Below are positions 1-7,262 of a stretch of DNA of 64,000 bases, one piece after another (positions within the stretch are counted from its first letter, which is position 1; each line of letters begins with the position of its first letter). Under the pieces are notes generated by a model that was given only the letters and a program-made list of their open reading frames with translations, was not told where the DNA came from and searched no databases. Both the position numbers and the translations under genes were made by a program. The DNA comes from CAVZBW01 sp963773635 (GTDB taxonomy: Bacteria > Actinomycetota > Acidimicrobiia > Acidimicrobiales > RAAP-2), in NCBI GenBank assembly GCA_963773635.1, contig CAVZBW010000005.1, positions 1,426,001 to 1,490,000 of the forward strand, given 5' to 3'.

Positions 1-474
1 GGCGAGCGACTGCGCCTCCTGGCGCCCCCCGATCGCCCGCCCCGCCACCAGGCGTGCGAGGACCCTCGCGGCGTTGGTATCGACGACGCCGGTGTCCTGC
101 CCGAAGGCCAGGGACAGGATCGCCCGAGCCGTGTACTCCCCCACCCCCGGTAGCCGCCGGAGGGCCCGAAGGTCCTCGGGCACCCGGCCGCCGTGCTCGG
201 CGACGATGGCCTCCGCGGCGCGGTGCAGGTTGAGGGCGCGGCGGTTGTACCCCAGGCCCGCCCAGGCGCGCACCACCTCGCCGGGGCCAACGCCCGCGCA
301 ACGCCGAGGGCTGGGAAATAGCCGCACGAACCGCCCGTAGGGCTCGAGCACCCGCGTCACCTGGGTCTGCTGGAGCATCACCTCGCTCACCATGACCAGC
401 CAGGGATCACGGGTGTGGCGCCAGGGGAGGTCGCGACGGTTCCGAGCCCCCCAGGCGAGGAGCTCGCCGCTCAC
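1..474 (-). CDS. mutY: A/G-specific adenine glycosylase MutY, 3' part off the window edge
   Basis: This is the N-terminal ~158 residues of a base-excision repair glycosylase that removes adenine mispaired with oxidised guanine. Visible family marks are LPWR near residue 15, the helix motif MLQQTQV near residue 33, LGYNRRA near 72, and the helix-hairpin-helix stretch LPGVGEYTARAI near 106, followed by VVDTNAARVLAR. The GTG start at 474 sits about 15 residues before LPWR, as usual in the family. The gene starts about 40 bp after the stop of the MaoC gene on the same strand. The iron-sulfur cluster and C-terminal domains lie outside the window, so a related HhH-GPD glycosylase is not fully excluded. 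Confidence 0.85.
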   Translation of the reverse strand, partial: MSGELLAWGARNRRDLPWRHTRDPWLVMVSEVMLQQTQVTRVLEPYGRFVRLFPSPRRCAGVGPGEVVRAWAGLGYNRRALNLHRAAEAIVAEHGGRVPEDLRALRRLPGVGEYTARAILSLAFGQDTGVVDTNAARVLARLVAGRAIGGRQEAQSLA

Positions 475-512
475 CGCCGACGCTCGCCCGGCGAGTCCGG
501 GCGCGGTCTCGC

Positions 513-1025
513 TCAGTCCCAGACCTCTTCGGGATACGGTCGGCGCCGCGTCGGCGCCGAGGCCCTCTTCCACACCATCACCTTGCGGCGGAAGTAGCAG
601 ACCTCCTCGCCCCGCTGGTTGAAGGCCTTCGTCTCCACGGTCACGACCCCCCGGTCGTCCTTGGAGCGCGATGCCGTCTTGTCGAGGACACGGGACTCGG
701 CGTAGATGGTGTCGCCGTGGAAGGTGGGGTACCGGTGGACGAGCGACTCGACCTCCAGGTTGGCGATCGCGGCCCCGCTCACGTCGGGGACGCTCATCCC
801 GAGGGCCAGGGAGTAGACGAGGTTGCCGACGACGACGTTGCGGCCGTGGACCGTCTCCTCCTGGGCGAACCAGGCATTGGTGTGCAGGGGATGGTGGTTC
901 ATCGTCACCATGCAGAAGAGATGGTCGTCGTACTCGGTGATCGTCTTGCCCGGCCAATGGCGGTAGACGTCGCCGGGCTCGAAGTCCTCGAAATACCGGC
1001 CGAAGGGCCTGTCGTACACCGTCAC
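513..1025 (-). CDS. mch: MaoC-family dehydratase, probable mesaconyl-CoA hydratase
   Basis: This 170-residue single hot-dog protein carries the MaoC signature around residues 33-50 (DDHLFCMVTMNHHPLHTN, with the hydratase Asp and His). From memory, its whole pattern (HWPGKTITEYDDH, GMSVPDVSGAAIANLE, FHGDTIYAESRVL, FRRKVMVWKR) matches the short MaoC proteins next to ccr and meaA in streptomycete ethylmalonyl-CoA clusters. The expected reaction is hydration of mesaconyl-CoA to beta-methylmalyl-CoA. The methylsuccinyl-CoA dehydrogenase and CoA lyase that act before and after it are 1.3 to 3 kb away. The GTG start at 1025 follows a GGAG element and overlaps the upstream gene's 3' end closely. A generic enoyl-CoA hydratase role is the alternative. 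Confidence 0.75.
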   Translation of the reverse strand: MTVYDRPFGRYFEDFEPGDVYRHWPGKTITEYDDHLFCMVTMNHHPLHTNAWFAQEETVHGRNVVVGNLVYSLALGMSVPDVSGAAIANLEVESLVHRYPTFHGDTIYAESRVLDKTASRSKDDRGVVTVETKAFNQRGEEVCYFRRKVMVWKRASAPTRRRPYPEEVWD

Positions 1026-1037
1026 CGCTGGCTCCAG

Positions 1038-1472
1038 CTAAGAGCCGTTGGCCGGCGGGCGGGTGGAAAACCCGAGCTGGGCGCCGGCCAGCTCCTGACC
1101 GTCGATGGTGAGGCGCCAGACGAATCGGGTGGACGGCTGTAACGGGATGGGCCCCAGGTTGACGGCGAGGGCGACATCGACGGGGGACCCCTCCGGCACG
1201 CCGGGGGGGTGGGCCACGGTGAACTCCCCGCGCACCTCCACCGGCTGCTGGGACCCGTCGGGGGTCTGCACCATCACCGGTCGCCCGTCGGCGTCCTCCA
1301 AGAACAGCTCCCAGTGGTGAGCGGCTCCCGCCTCGTTCCAGTCGACGTCGATCTTCAACGCCACCGCGGAGGGGACCGGGTCCGGCCCGGTGATGCTCCA
1401 ACCTCCGCCGAGGATGTAGAGCTTGCCCTCCGAGACCTGGGCGGCGTCGCACAACAGCATGGTGACCCTCAT
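1038..1472 (-). CDS. Conserved hypothetical protein, DUF6941-like
   Basis: This 144-residue protein opens with MRVTMLLCDAAQ and continues SEGKLYILGGGWSITG, the start typical of a small actinobacterial family of unknown function (I recall it as DUF6941). The remainder looks like a compact beta-sandwich with no catalytic motif, signal peptide or membrane segment. The start ATG at 1472 is preceded by TAGCCT and exactly 7 bases, implying a leaderless transcript that continues into the MaoC dehydratase 12 bp downstream. Its function cannot be inferred from sequence. Co-transcription with an ethylmalonyl-CoA pathway gene may be incidental. Confidence 0.7.
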   Translation of the reverse strand: MRVTMLLCDAAQVSEGKLYILGGGWSITGPDPVPSAVALKIDVDWNEAGAAHHWELFLEDADGRPVMVQTPDGSQQPVEVRGEFTVAHPPGVPEGSPVDVALAVNLGPIPLQPSTRFVWRLTIDGQELAGAQLGFSTRPPANGS

Positions 1473-1479
1473 GCGCAGG

Positions 1480-1485
1480 AGGCTA
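1480..1485 (-). promoter_or_regulatory. -10 element TAGCCT, leaderless start
   Basis: TAGCCT on the minus strand lies exactly 7 bases before the ATG at 1472. That is the spacing expected when transcription starts at or next to the start codon. No Shine-Dalgarno sequence is present. The same TANNNT-N7-start arrangement recurs in this window. Confidence 0.5.
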
Positions 1486-1562
1486 GACGGCCCGGCGCAG
1501 GCCCCACGCCAACGTGCCGGGTGGCCCTCCGGCAACCTCGGGCGTGGGACAATCGCGCCTCC

Positions 1563-2249
1563 ATGAACGCGTTCACCGGTCTGCGCGACGACGTGTACCG
1601 GCGGCCGCTCGCGACGGCCCTCGAGCGTCTCGGCCTCGCTCCCGGGTGGCGCTGCGTCGACGTGGGGGCCGGAGGTGGCGACGTCTCGGTCGCCCTGGCC
1701 GAGGCGGTCGGCCACGGCGGTCGGGTCTACGCCGTCGACAGCGACCCGGCCGCCCGCGACGCGGTGGCACGAGCCGCGGCGGCCCACGCCCAGGTACTGG
1801 CGATCACCCAGGCCGGCGAGGACCTCGTGCTGCCCGAGCTGGTCGATCTCGCCTTTTGCCGCTTCCTGCTCCTGCACGTCGTCGACCCCTCCGCCGTGCT
1901 CCGCCGCATGGCTGCGGTCGTGCGGCCCGGCGCTTGGGTGGTCGCGCAGGAGCCGGTGACCTCCGCCGGCCGCATCGACGGCCAGCCCCTCTCCATGCCC
2001 GACGCCCTGCACCCCGACGTCGGGGCGTTCCTTCCGGCCCTCTTCCGCCGGGTCGGCCTCGAGATCACCGACGCCTGGGCGGAGGCCCAGGCCGGGTGCG
2101 GCCCCGGACCCGTCTCCGCCTATCTGTCGACCCTGACGGGCGTCGACCCCGGGGAGGACCCCGTGATCCTGCCGCCGCTGGTGACCGTCGTGGGTCGCAA
2201 GCCCCCGACGTGGGAGTCGGACAGCGGCACCGGGGTGCCCCGGCCCTGA
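1563..2249 (+). CDS. Class I SAM-dependent methyltransferase
   Basis: This 228-residue protein has the Rossmann-type SAM-binding motif I VDVGAGGGDVS near residue 30 and motif II acidic region VYAVDSDPAARD near 53. It then has LAFCRFLLLHVVDPSAVLRRMAAVVRPGAWVVAQEP, matching the post-motif pattern of ubiquinone/menaquinone-type and other small-molecule methyltransferases. The substrate cannot be read from the sequence. It is divergent from the conserved hypothetical gene, with only 90 bp between starts, and is followed 29 bp later by the methylsuccinyl-CoA dehydrogenase, which has its own probable promoter. A GACAAT hexamer sits 9 bases before the ATG. Confidence 0.75.
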   Translation: MNAFTGLRDDVYRRPLATALERLGLAPGWRCVDVGAGGGDVSVALAEAVGHGGRVYAVDSDPAARDAVARAAAAHAQVLAITQAGEDLVLPELVDLAFCRFLLLHVVDPSAVLRRMAAVVRPGAWVVAQEPVTSAGRIDGQPLSMPDALHPDVGAFLPALFRRVGLEITDAWAEAQAGCGPGPVSAYLSTLTGVDPGEDPVILPPLVTVVGRKPPTWESDSGTGVPRP

Positions 2250-2265
2250 GCGACACCCTGGACGG

Positions 2266-2271
2266 TACGGT
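2266..2271 (+). promoter_or_regulatory. -10 element TACGGT, leaderless start
   Basis: TACGGT is followed by exactly 7 bases and then GTG at 2279. It lies in the short gap after the methyltransferase stop and no ribosome binding site is visible. It supports GTG 2279 as the start of the downstream acyl-CoA dehydrogenase over the in-frame GTG at 2270. Confidence 0.5.
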
Positions 2272-2278
2272 GAGAACC

Positions 2279-3889
2279 GTGGAGCCCGTGGCCGCGGCGG
2301 CGGCAGACCTGGACGCCGCCGGGCGCGCCGTCTCGCTGGCCCAGGACGCGGTCGCCAGGGCCTTGCGATCGCTCGGCGCGCGCGGCGGGATCGACGCCAA
2401 CCAGGTGGTGGCCTACGACCTCGCCCATGCCGCCGCGGGGTGCGCCACCGCCCGGGCCACGCTCGACTACGGGACCGTGGGGGAGACCGAGCGGAGAATC
2501 TGCTGTGTCTTCGTCGCGGACGTGGTCGCCGACGTGGCCTCGAGATGCTTCGGCCGAGAGCAGGCCTGGGACGTCGAGCCCGGCTGGTGGCAGGGGGTGG
2601 CGGACTTCCTCTCGCTCTACCGGGATCCCTCCGTGCTGGCATCCCTCGCCGCGGTGCAGGGTCCGCGACACCTCGACCCCGACTTTGAGATGGTGGCCGA
2701 GACGTTCCATCGCTTCGCCGAAGACCGGATCCGGCCCCGGGCCGAGCGCGTGCACCGCGACAACGCCGACATCCCCGAGGACGTCATCGAGGGGCTCGCC
2801 GAGATCGGCGGCTTCGGTCTGTCGGTGCCGGAGGAGTACGGCGGCTTCGCCACCGGCGGCGAGCGTGACTACCTCGGGATGGTCGTGGCCACCGAGGAGC
2901 TGAGCTGGGGCTCGCTCGGTGTCGGGGGCTCGCTGATCACCCGGCCCGAGATCCTCACCCGGGCCCTCGTGCGGGGCGGCACCGAGGAGCAGAAGCGGCG
3001 TTGGCTGCCCCTGCTGGCGTCCGGCGAGATCATGGCCGCGGTCGCCGTCACCGAGCCCGACTTCGGCTCCGACGTGGCGGGCATCACCACGGCCGCCGTG
3101 CCGACCGACGGGGGCTGGCTGATCAGCGGGGTCAAGACCTGGTGCACCTTCGCCGCCCGGGCGGACGTGCTCATGCTGCTCGCCCGCACCGATCCCGATC
3201 GGTCGGCGGCGCACCGTGGGCTCTCGATGTTCGTGGTCGAAAAGCCGCGGGGCCCCGGTCAGGGCTTCGCCTTCGAGCAGGAGGGTTCGGGGCGCATGGA
3301 TTCGGGGCGCATGGAGGGACGCCCCATCGACACCCTCGGCTATCGGGGCATGCACTCCTACGAGGTCGCCCTCGACGACTGGTTCGTGCCGGCCGAGAAC
3401 CTCGTGGGGGGCGAGCAGGGCGTCGGCCGGGGTTTCTACCTCCAGATGCAGGGCTTCGAGAACGGCAGGCTCCAGACGGCCGCGAGGGCGCTCGGCGTCA
3501 TGCAGGCGGCCTACGAGGCGGCCCTCGCCTATGCCGCCGAGCGAAAGGTGTTCGGTGCACCGATCCTCGACTACCAGCTGACCCAGGCGAAGCTCGGCCG
3601 CATGGCGGTCGTCATCCAGTCGACGCGGCAGTTCGCCTACCAGGTGGCCAGGCTCATGGCCAAGGGCGAGGGGACGTTGGAGGCCTCGATGGTCAAGGCC
3701 TACGTATGCCGGGCGGCGGAGTGGGTGACTCGCGAGGCCATGCAGATCCACGGCGGCATGGGCTACGCCGAGGAGTTCCCCGTGAGCAGGTACTTCGTGG
3801 ACGCCCGGGTGCTCTCGATCTTCGAGGGCGCGGACGAGACCCTGGCCCTCAAGGTGATCGCACGGCGCCTGCTGGAGCAGGCCGGCTAA
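2279..3889 (+). CDS. mcd: Acyl-CoA dehydrogenase, probable (2S)-methylsuccinyl-CoA dehydrogenase
   Basis: This 536-residue flavoprotein is longer than ordinary acyl-CoA dehydrogenases because of an N-terminal helical extension of about 150 residues (VVAYDLAHAAAGCATARATLDYG). That extension is the hallmark of methylsuccinyl-CoA dehydrogenase in the ethylmalonyl-CoA pathway. The core shows AVAVTEPDFGSDVAGI at the flavin site, the C-terminal MQIHGGMGYAEEFPVSR helix, and FEGADE carrying the expected catalytic Glu. The expected reaction is methylsuccinyl-CoA to mesaconyl-CoA, feeding the nearby MaoC hydratase. Its stop overlaps the stop of the convergent CoA lyase by 4 bp. A related branched acyl-CoA dehydrogenase role is the alternative. 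Confidence 0.78.
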   Translation: MEPVAAAAADLDAAGRAVSLAQDAVARALRSLGARGGIDANQVVAYDLAHAAAGCATARATLDYGTVGETERRICCVFVADVVADVASRCFGREQAWDVEPGWWQGVADFLSLYRDPSVLASLAAVQGPRHLDPDFEMVAETFHRFAEDRIRPRAERVHRDNADIPEDVIEGLAEIGGFGLSVPEEYGGFATGGERDYLGMVVATEELSWGSLGVGGSLITRPEILTRALVRGGTEEQKRRWLPLLASGEIMAAVAVTEPDFGSDVAGITTAAVPTDGGWLISGVKTWCTFAARADVLMLLARTDPDRSAAHRGLSMFVVEKPRGPGQGFAFEQEGSGRMDSGRMEGRPIDTLGYRGMHSYEVALDDWFVPAENLVGGEQGVGRGFYLQMQGFENGRLQTAARALGVMQAAYEAALAYAAERKVFGAPILDYQLTQAKLGRMAVVIQSTRQFAYQVARLMAKGEGTLEASMVKAYVCRAAEWVTREAMQIHGGMGYAEEFPVSRYFVDARVLSIFEGADETLALKVIARRLLEQAG

Positions 3890-4824
3890 CCCTCCGAACG
3901 CCGCAGCCCGGCACGCTCGCCCCGGCTGACGAACTTCACGGCCATCTTTCGGCTGGCCTCGTCGATCATCTCGTCGCCGAACATGACGGCGCCCGTCCGC
4001 TCCTCCTCGGTGGCCCGCCGGTACGCGTCGAGGATGTCCCAGGCCCGGTCGAACTGCTCCTGGGTCGGCGAGTAGAGCTCGTTCAGGACGGTGACCTGGT
4101 CGGGGGTCAAGGCCCACTTCCCGTCGTAGCCGAGCACCCGGGTGCGCTGGGCGAAGTCCCGCAGGGCGTCGAGCTCGCGCACCTTGAGGAAGGGTCCGTC
4201 GATCACCTGGAGGCGGTTGGCGCGACCGGCCATGAGGATCTTGGAGAAGACGTAGTGGAAGTGATCGCCGGGATACTCGGGGATCTGCACTCCCCCCGTC
4301 AGCACCGGCATCTCCATCGACGCGGCGAAGTCGGCCGGACCGAAGATGATCGTCTCGAGCCGAGGTGAGGCCGCGCAGATCTCCTCGACGTTGATCAGCC
4401 CACGAGTGGTCTCGATCTGCGCCTCGATGCCGATGTGGCCCGGCGGCAGCCCGGCGTGCTGTTCGACCTGCGAAAGCAGGAGGTCCAAGGCGACGACCTC
4501 CGAGGCGCTCTGGACCTTGGGCAACATCAACTCGTCGAGGCGGTCGCCGGCGTTGCCGACCACCTCGATGACGTCCCCGTAGGTCCACTTGGTGTCCCAC
4601 GCGTTGACGCGCACGCACAGCACGCGGTCATCCCAGCTCAGGTTCTTGATGGCGTCGACCACCTTGGCTCGCGCCGCCTCCTTTTCGAGCGGGGCGACCG
4701 AATCCTCCAGATCGAGGAAGGTCATGTCGGCAGGCACCGTGGGTGCCTTCGCCAAGAACCGCTCGTTGGACCCCGGCGTCGACAGGCAGGAGCGCCTCGG
4801 CAGATCACGCGATCGAGCTGACAT
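3886..4824 (-). CDS. mcl: HpcH/HpaI-family CoA ester lyase, probable malyl/beta-methylmalyl-CoA lyase
   Basis: This 312-residue TIM-barrel lyase has LPRRSCLSTPGSNERFLAKA at the N-terminus, FLDLEDSVAPLEK with metal-binding and substrate acids, IGIEAQIETTRGL with the metal-binding Glu, and IIFGPADFAASM. The C-terminal GDEMIDEASRKMAVKF closes the CoA-binding lid. These features match the CitE-like lyase of streptomycete ethylmalonyl-CoA clusters, which cleaves beta-methylmalyl-CoA to glyoxylate and propionyl-CoA. The ATG at 4824 follows AGGTGAGG with good spacing; an in-frame TTG lies one codon upstream. It is convergent with mcd. Crotonyl-CoA carboxylase/reductase and ethylmalonyl-CoA mutase are not in this window. 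Confidence 0.8.
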   Translation of the reverse strand: MSARSRDLPRRSCLSTPGSNERFLAKAPTVPADMTFLDLEDSVAPLEKEAARAKVVDAIKNLSWDDRVLCVRVNAWDTKWTYGDVIEVVGNAGDRLDELMLPKVQSASEVVALDLLLSQVEQHAGLPPGHIGIEAQIETTRGLINVEEICAASPRLETIIFGPADFAASMEMPVLTGGVQIPEYPGDHFHYVFSKILMAGRANRLQVIDGPFLKVRELDALRDFAQRTRVLGYDGKWALTPDQVTVLNELYSPTQEQFDRAWDILDAYRRATEEERTGAVMFGDEMIDEASRKMAVKFVSRGERAGLRRSEG

Positions 4825-4870
4825 CAAACCTCACCTGTCCCGTCCTCGCCGGCGCGACCAACTCTGCGCG

Positions 4871-5551
4871 TCACGTCAACGTGTCCCGAAAGAACTCGAT
4901 GGCGCTGTCCCAGAGGCGGCGGGCCTCGTCGGGGTTGTGTACCTCCGGCCTGGTGTCGTTGAAGAACGCGTGCTCGGAGGCCGGGTGGACGACGATCTCC
5001 ACGTCCTTGCCCAGGCCGCGAAGCTCACCGGCGAGCTGTTGGGCGTTGTCCGGAGAGAAGTACTCGTCGTTCTCCGCGTAGTGCCCCTGCACCTTGGCCG
5101 AGAGCGCGCCGTAGTCCGGCCGCGCATCGGGCCAGGGGATGAGCCCGTAGCAGGGCACCACCGCCTTGACCGCGTCGGGACGTTGTGTCGCCAGCACGAG
5201 GGCGAGGCCGCCACCCATGCAGAAGCCGATGACGCCCACCGCGTCGCCCGACGATCGCCGCAGGACCTCGTCGACGGCACCGCTCATGTCCCTCGCCGCC
5301 TGTTCCATCCGCAGCGCCATCATGGCCTTGGCGGCTTCGTCGGGCTCGGTCGTCGACCGACCGTGGTACAGGTCGGGAGCCAGGGCAACGAAGCCAGCCT
5401 CGGCAAATCGGTCGCACACGTCCTTGATGTGGTCGACCAACCCCCACCACTCCTGGATGACGACCACTCCGGGGCCGGTGGCCGAAGTCGGGACGGCAAG
5501 ATATCCCTGTTCACGGCCCCCGTTGCTCGGGAATTCGATGATCTCGCCCAT
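4871..5551 (-). CDS. Dienelactone hydrolase family protein
   Basis: This 226-residue cytosolic alpha/beta hydrolase has the Cys-Asp-His triad of the dienelactone hydrolase family: the nucleophile in IGFCMGGG near residue 117, Asp in HYAENDEYF near 166, and His in PASEHAFFNDTR near 198. QEWWGL near residue 34 carries the family's conserved Glu. The physiological substrate is unknown; members hydrolyse dienelactones or other small esters. The ATG at 5551 has no ribosome binding site but has TACGCT 7 bases upstream. It is divergent from the NlpC/P60 gene across about 260 bp. Confidence 0.85.
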   Translation of the reverse strand: MGEIIEFPSNGGREQGYLAVPTSATGPGVVVIQEWWGLVDHIKDVCDRFAEAGFVALAPDLYHGRSTTEPDEAAKAMMALRMEQAARDMSGAVDEVLRRSSGDAVGVIGFCMGGGLALVLATQRPDAVKAVVPCYGLIPWPDARPDYGALSAKVQGHYAENDEYFSPDNAQQLAGELRGLGKDVEIVVHPASEHAFFNDTRPEVHNPDEARRLWDSAIEFFRDTLT

Positions 5552-5558
5552 GGCGCGG

Positions 5559-5564
5559 AGCGTA
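5559..5564 (-). promoter_or_regulatory. -10 element TACGCT, leaderless start
   Basis: TACGCT read on the minus strand is separated from the ATG at 5551 by exactly 7 bases, giving a leaderless mRNA for the dienelactone hydrolase family gene. No purine-rich ribosome binding site is present. Confidence 0.5.
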
Positions 5565-5815
5565 CTCGACGCTCCGGCGGCCGGCCGCCCCCCGGCACGC
5601 CTGGTCGGAGTGAGGCGGGCATCGTGAAGTGCGCTTCAATGGATCGATACGATTCTGTAAAGTTGCCGGTCTGGCAGGCCCGACAAGCCGGCATGCAGGA
5701 AGATCGGCGTGGGGTTGGCCGGAAAAGGCGCCCGTCACGTGCGCGAACCCTGGCGACGGGCTGAGTCCACCGAGCCAGACGCCATGTTTGACTCGCCAGA
5801 GGCTCATTGATAAAG
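5565..5815. other. Divergent intergenic region, possible regulatory DNA
   Basis: About 250 bp separate the hydrolase promoter from the NlpC/P60 gene and contain no credible reading frame. The stretch is less GC-rich than its surroundings around 5630-5670. It holds an imperfect palindrome GAAG-N4-CTTC at 5626-5637 and a GCCGG/CCGGC inverted repeat around 5665-5692. I looked for the c-di-AMP (ydaO) riboswitch often found before actinobacterial cell-wall hydrolases and could not match its conserved core. Confidence 0.3.
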
Positions 5816-7117
5816 ATGTGCGGCATTGTGTCCGACGCCGAGCGCGCCATGCGCTCCTCGACGCCAATGTCGCGGTTGAAGCGACGGTTCTACGCGACGA
5901 CGGTTGGAGGTGTAGCCGCCGGAGCGATGGCGGCGATGAGCCTCTTTGCCTTCGCGGGCGCCCGTCCCGCGGGAGCCGACCAGATCACTGACCTCCAGGC
6001 GCAGGCCGCACAGCTGCAGCAGTCCATCAGTGCGACCAACGCGCAGCTCGAGGCAACGGGTCAGCAGTACGACGCAGCCCAGTACCATCTGAGCCAGATC
6101 AACGGACAGATCAGCGCCACCAAGCAGCAGATCGCCGCCGACCAGGCCAAGGTTGCCACGGACATCGCCACCCTGCGCAAGGCATCGGTCAACGCCTACG
6201 TCACCGACGGCAGTGCCGCCACCGAAAACCCGCTCTTCGCCAAGAACCAGCAGGTCCTGGGCAGCATGCAGGTCTACAACTCGGTGGCCGAGGGTGACCT
6301 GTCGACCGCGGTGGCCAACCTGCACACGGACCAGAACCAGCTGGACGTGCAGCAGAACCAGCTCCAGTCGCAGCAGGGCGCTGCACAGAACCAGGTCGAC
6401 GCGGCGCAGCAGGCCAAGCAACAGGATGCACAACTCGAGCAGCAACAGCAGAGCGAGCTGGGCCAGGACACCGGCCAGATCGCCACGCTGGTCGCACAGC
6501 GCCAGGCTGCGGAGGCGGCGGCCCAGCAAGCGGCCACCCAGGCTCGCCTGGCGGCGGCGCAGCAGCAACAGCAGCAACAGCAGCAACAGCAGCAGCCCAC
6601 CGCCACCCAGATCACGGCCCAGGGTGCGGGCGGCAACGGCCCGGGCGGGACCACGACCACGACCGCGCCACCCACCACGGCCGCCCCATCCGACAACTCG
6701 AGCACGACCTCGGGTGGATCGTCGCCCAACAGTCAGGCAAGTTTCGTCGCCCCCCCGGGAGCCTCGGGTGCCTCGGTGGCGGTCCAGGCGGCGCTGTCCC
6801 AGGTCGGCGTCCCCTACGTGACCGGCGGCCGCACTCCCGGAGTCGGGTTCGACTGCTCGGGACTGACCAGCTGGGCATGGGGCCAGGCCGGCGTCTCCCT
6901 GACCCCCTACTCGGGCGCCCAGATGCAGGAGACCGCCCCGGTGCCGGTCTCGGACCTCGAGCCCGGTGACCTCCTCTTCTACGGTCCCGGTGGCGACACC
7001 CACGTCGCCATGTACATCGGCAACGGCCAACAGGTCGAGGCCACCACCCCGGGATCGACGGTGATGGTCAACCCGCTGCGCCTCACCGACGACTTCGCCG
7101 GGGCCGGCCGACCGTAA
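5816..7117 (+). CDS. Secreted NlpC/P60 peptidoglycan endopeptidase with coiled coil
   Basis: This protein of about 433 residues begins with a signal peptide (basic SRLKRRF, hydrophobic VAAGAMAAMSLFAFAGA, predicted cleavage after AGA). A long Gln-rich coiled coil runs over residues ~55-255, followed by a Ser/Thr/Pro/Gly linker and a C-terminal NlpC/P60 domain. The catalytic Cys is in GVGFDCSGLTSWAW and the first His in GGDTHVAMYIGN. The architecture matches RipA/PcsB-like hydrolases, in which the coiled coil restrains or targets the peptidase during cell separation. The start is uncertain: ATG 5816 fits an upstream AGAGG poorly, TTG 5807 fits better, and ATG 5867 gives the cleanest signal peptide but has no ribosome binding site. 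Confidence 0.85.
   Translation: MCGIVSDAERAMRSSTPMSRLKRRFYATTVGGVAAGAMAAMSLFAFAGARPAGADQITDLQAQAAQLQQSISATNAQLEATGQQYDAAQYHLSQINGQISATKQQIAADQAKVATDIATLRKASVNAYVTDGSAATENPLFAKNQQVLGSMQVYNSVAEGDLSTAVANLHTDQNQLDVQQNQLQSQQGAAQNQVDAAQQAKQQDAQLEQQQQSELGQDTGQIATLVAQRQAAEAAAQQAATQARLAAAQQQQQQQQQQQQPTATQITAQGAGGNGPGGTTTTTAPPTTAAPSDNSSTTSGGSSPNSQASFVAPPGASGASVAVQAALSQVGVPYVTGGRTPGVGFDCSGLTSWAWGQAGVSLTPYSGAQMQETAPVPVSDLEPGDLLFYGPGGDTHVAMYIGNGQQVEATTPGSTVMVNPLRLTDDFAGAGRP
6560..6595 (+). repeat. 9-bp CAGCAGCAA repeat encoding poly-Gln
   Basis: Four units of CAGCAGCAA-type sequence (the last ends CAG) encode 12 consecutive glutamines at the end of the coiled-coil region of the NlpC/P60 protein. Such a tract can vary in length by slippage, which would change the linker between coiled coil and peptidase. 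Confidence 0.8.
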
Positions 7118-7176
7118 CCCCGGGGCGAGCGCCGGGCTTCCCTGCGGGGGCCATGCGAGTCTCCCCCGGCCACGCA

Positions 7177-7203
7177 GCTTCGACCGGCAAGCTTCAACCG
7201 GCA
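7177..7203 (+). repeat. Spaced direct repeat upstream of the Lgt-like gene
   Basis: GCTTCGACCGGCA at 7177-7189 is repeated as GCTTCAACCGGCA at 7191-7203 with a 14-bp period. It lies in the 145-bp gap between the NlpC/P60 and Lgt-like genes. A perfect palindrome, AGCGTACGCT at 7236-7245, lies just downstream. Tandem protein-binding sites are one possible reading; this is inference. Confidence 0.4.
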
Positions 7204-7262
7204 CGGGTTTGCCGGAGCCCCAACGGGCACCGCTGAGCGTACGCTGAACGCCGAGCGCAGCC

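Noticed and set aside
2120..4618. 832-codon minus-strand open frame antisense to the acyl-CoA dehydrogenase
   Set aside because: Low-complexity His/Arg/Gly-rich translation with no recognisable domain. The opposite strand encodes a complete dehydrogenase.
5565..5815. Possible c-di-AMP (ydaO) riboswitch before the NlpC/P60 gene
   Set aside because: Context is suggestive, but I could not find the conserved ydaO core segments. Only generic inverted repeats are present.
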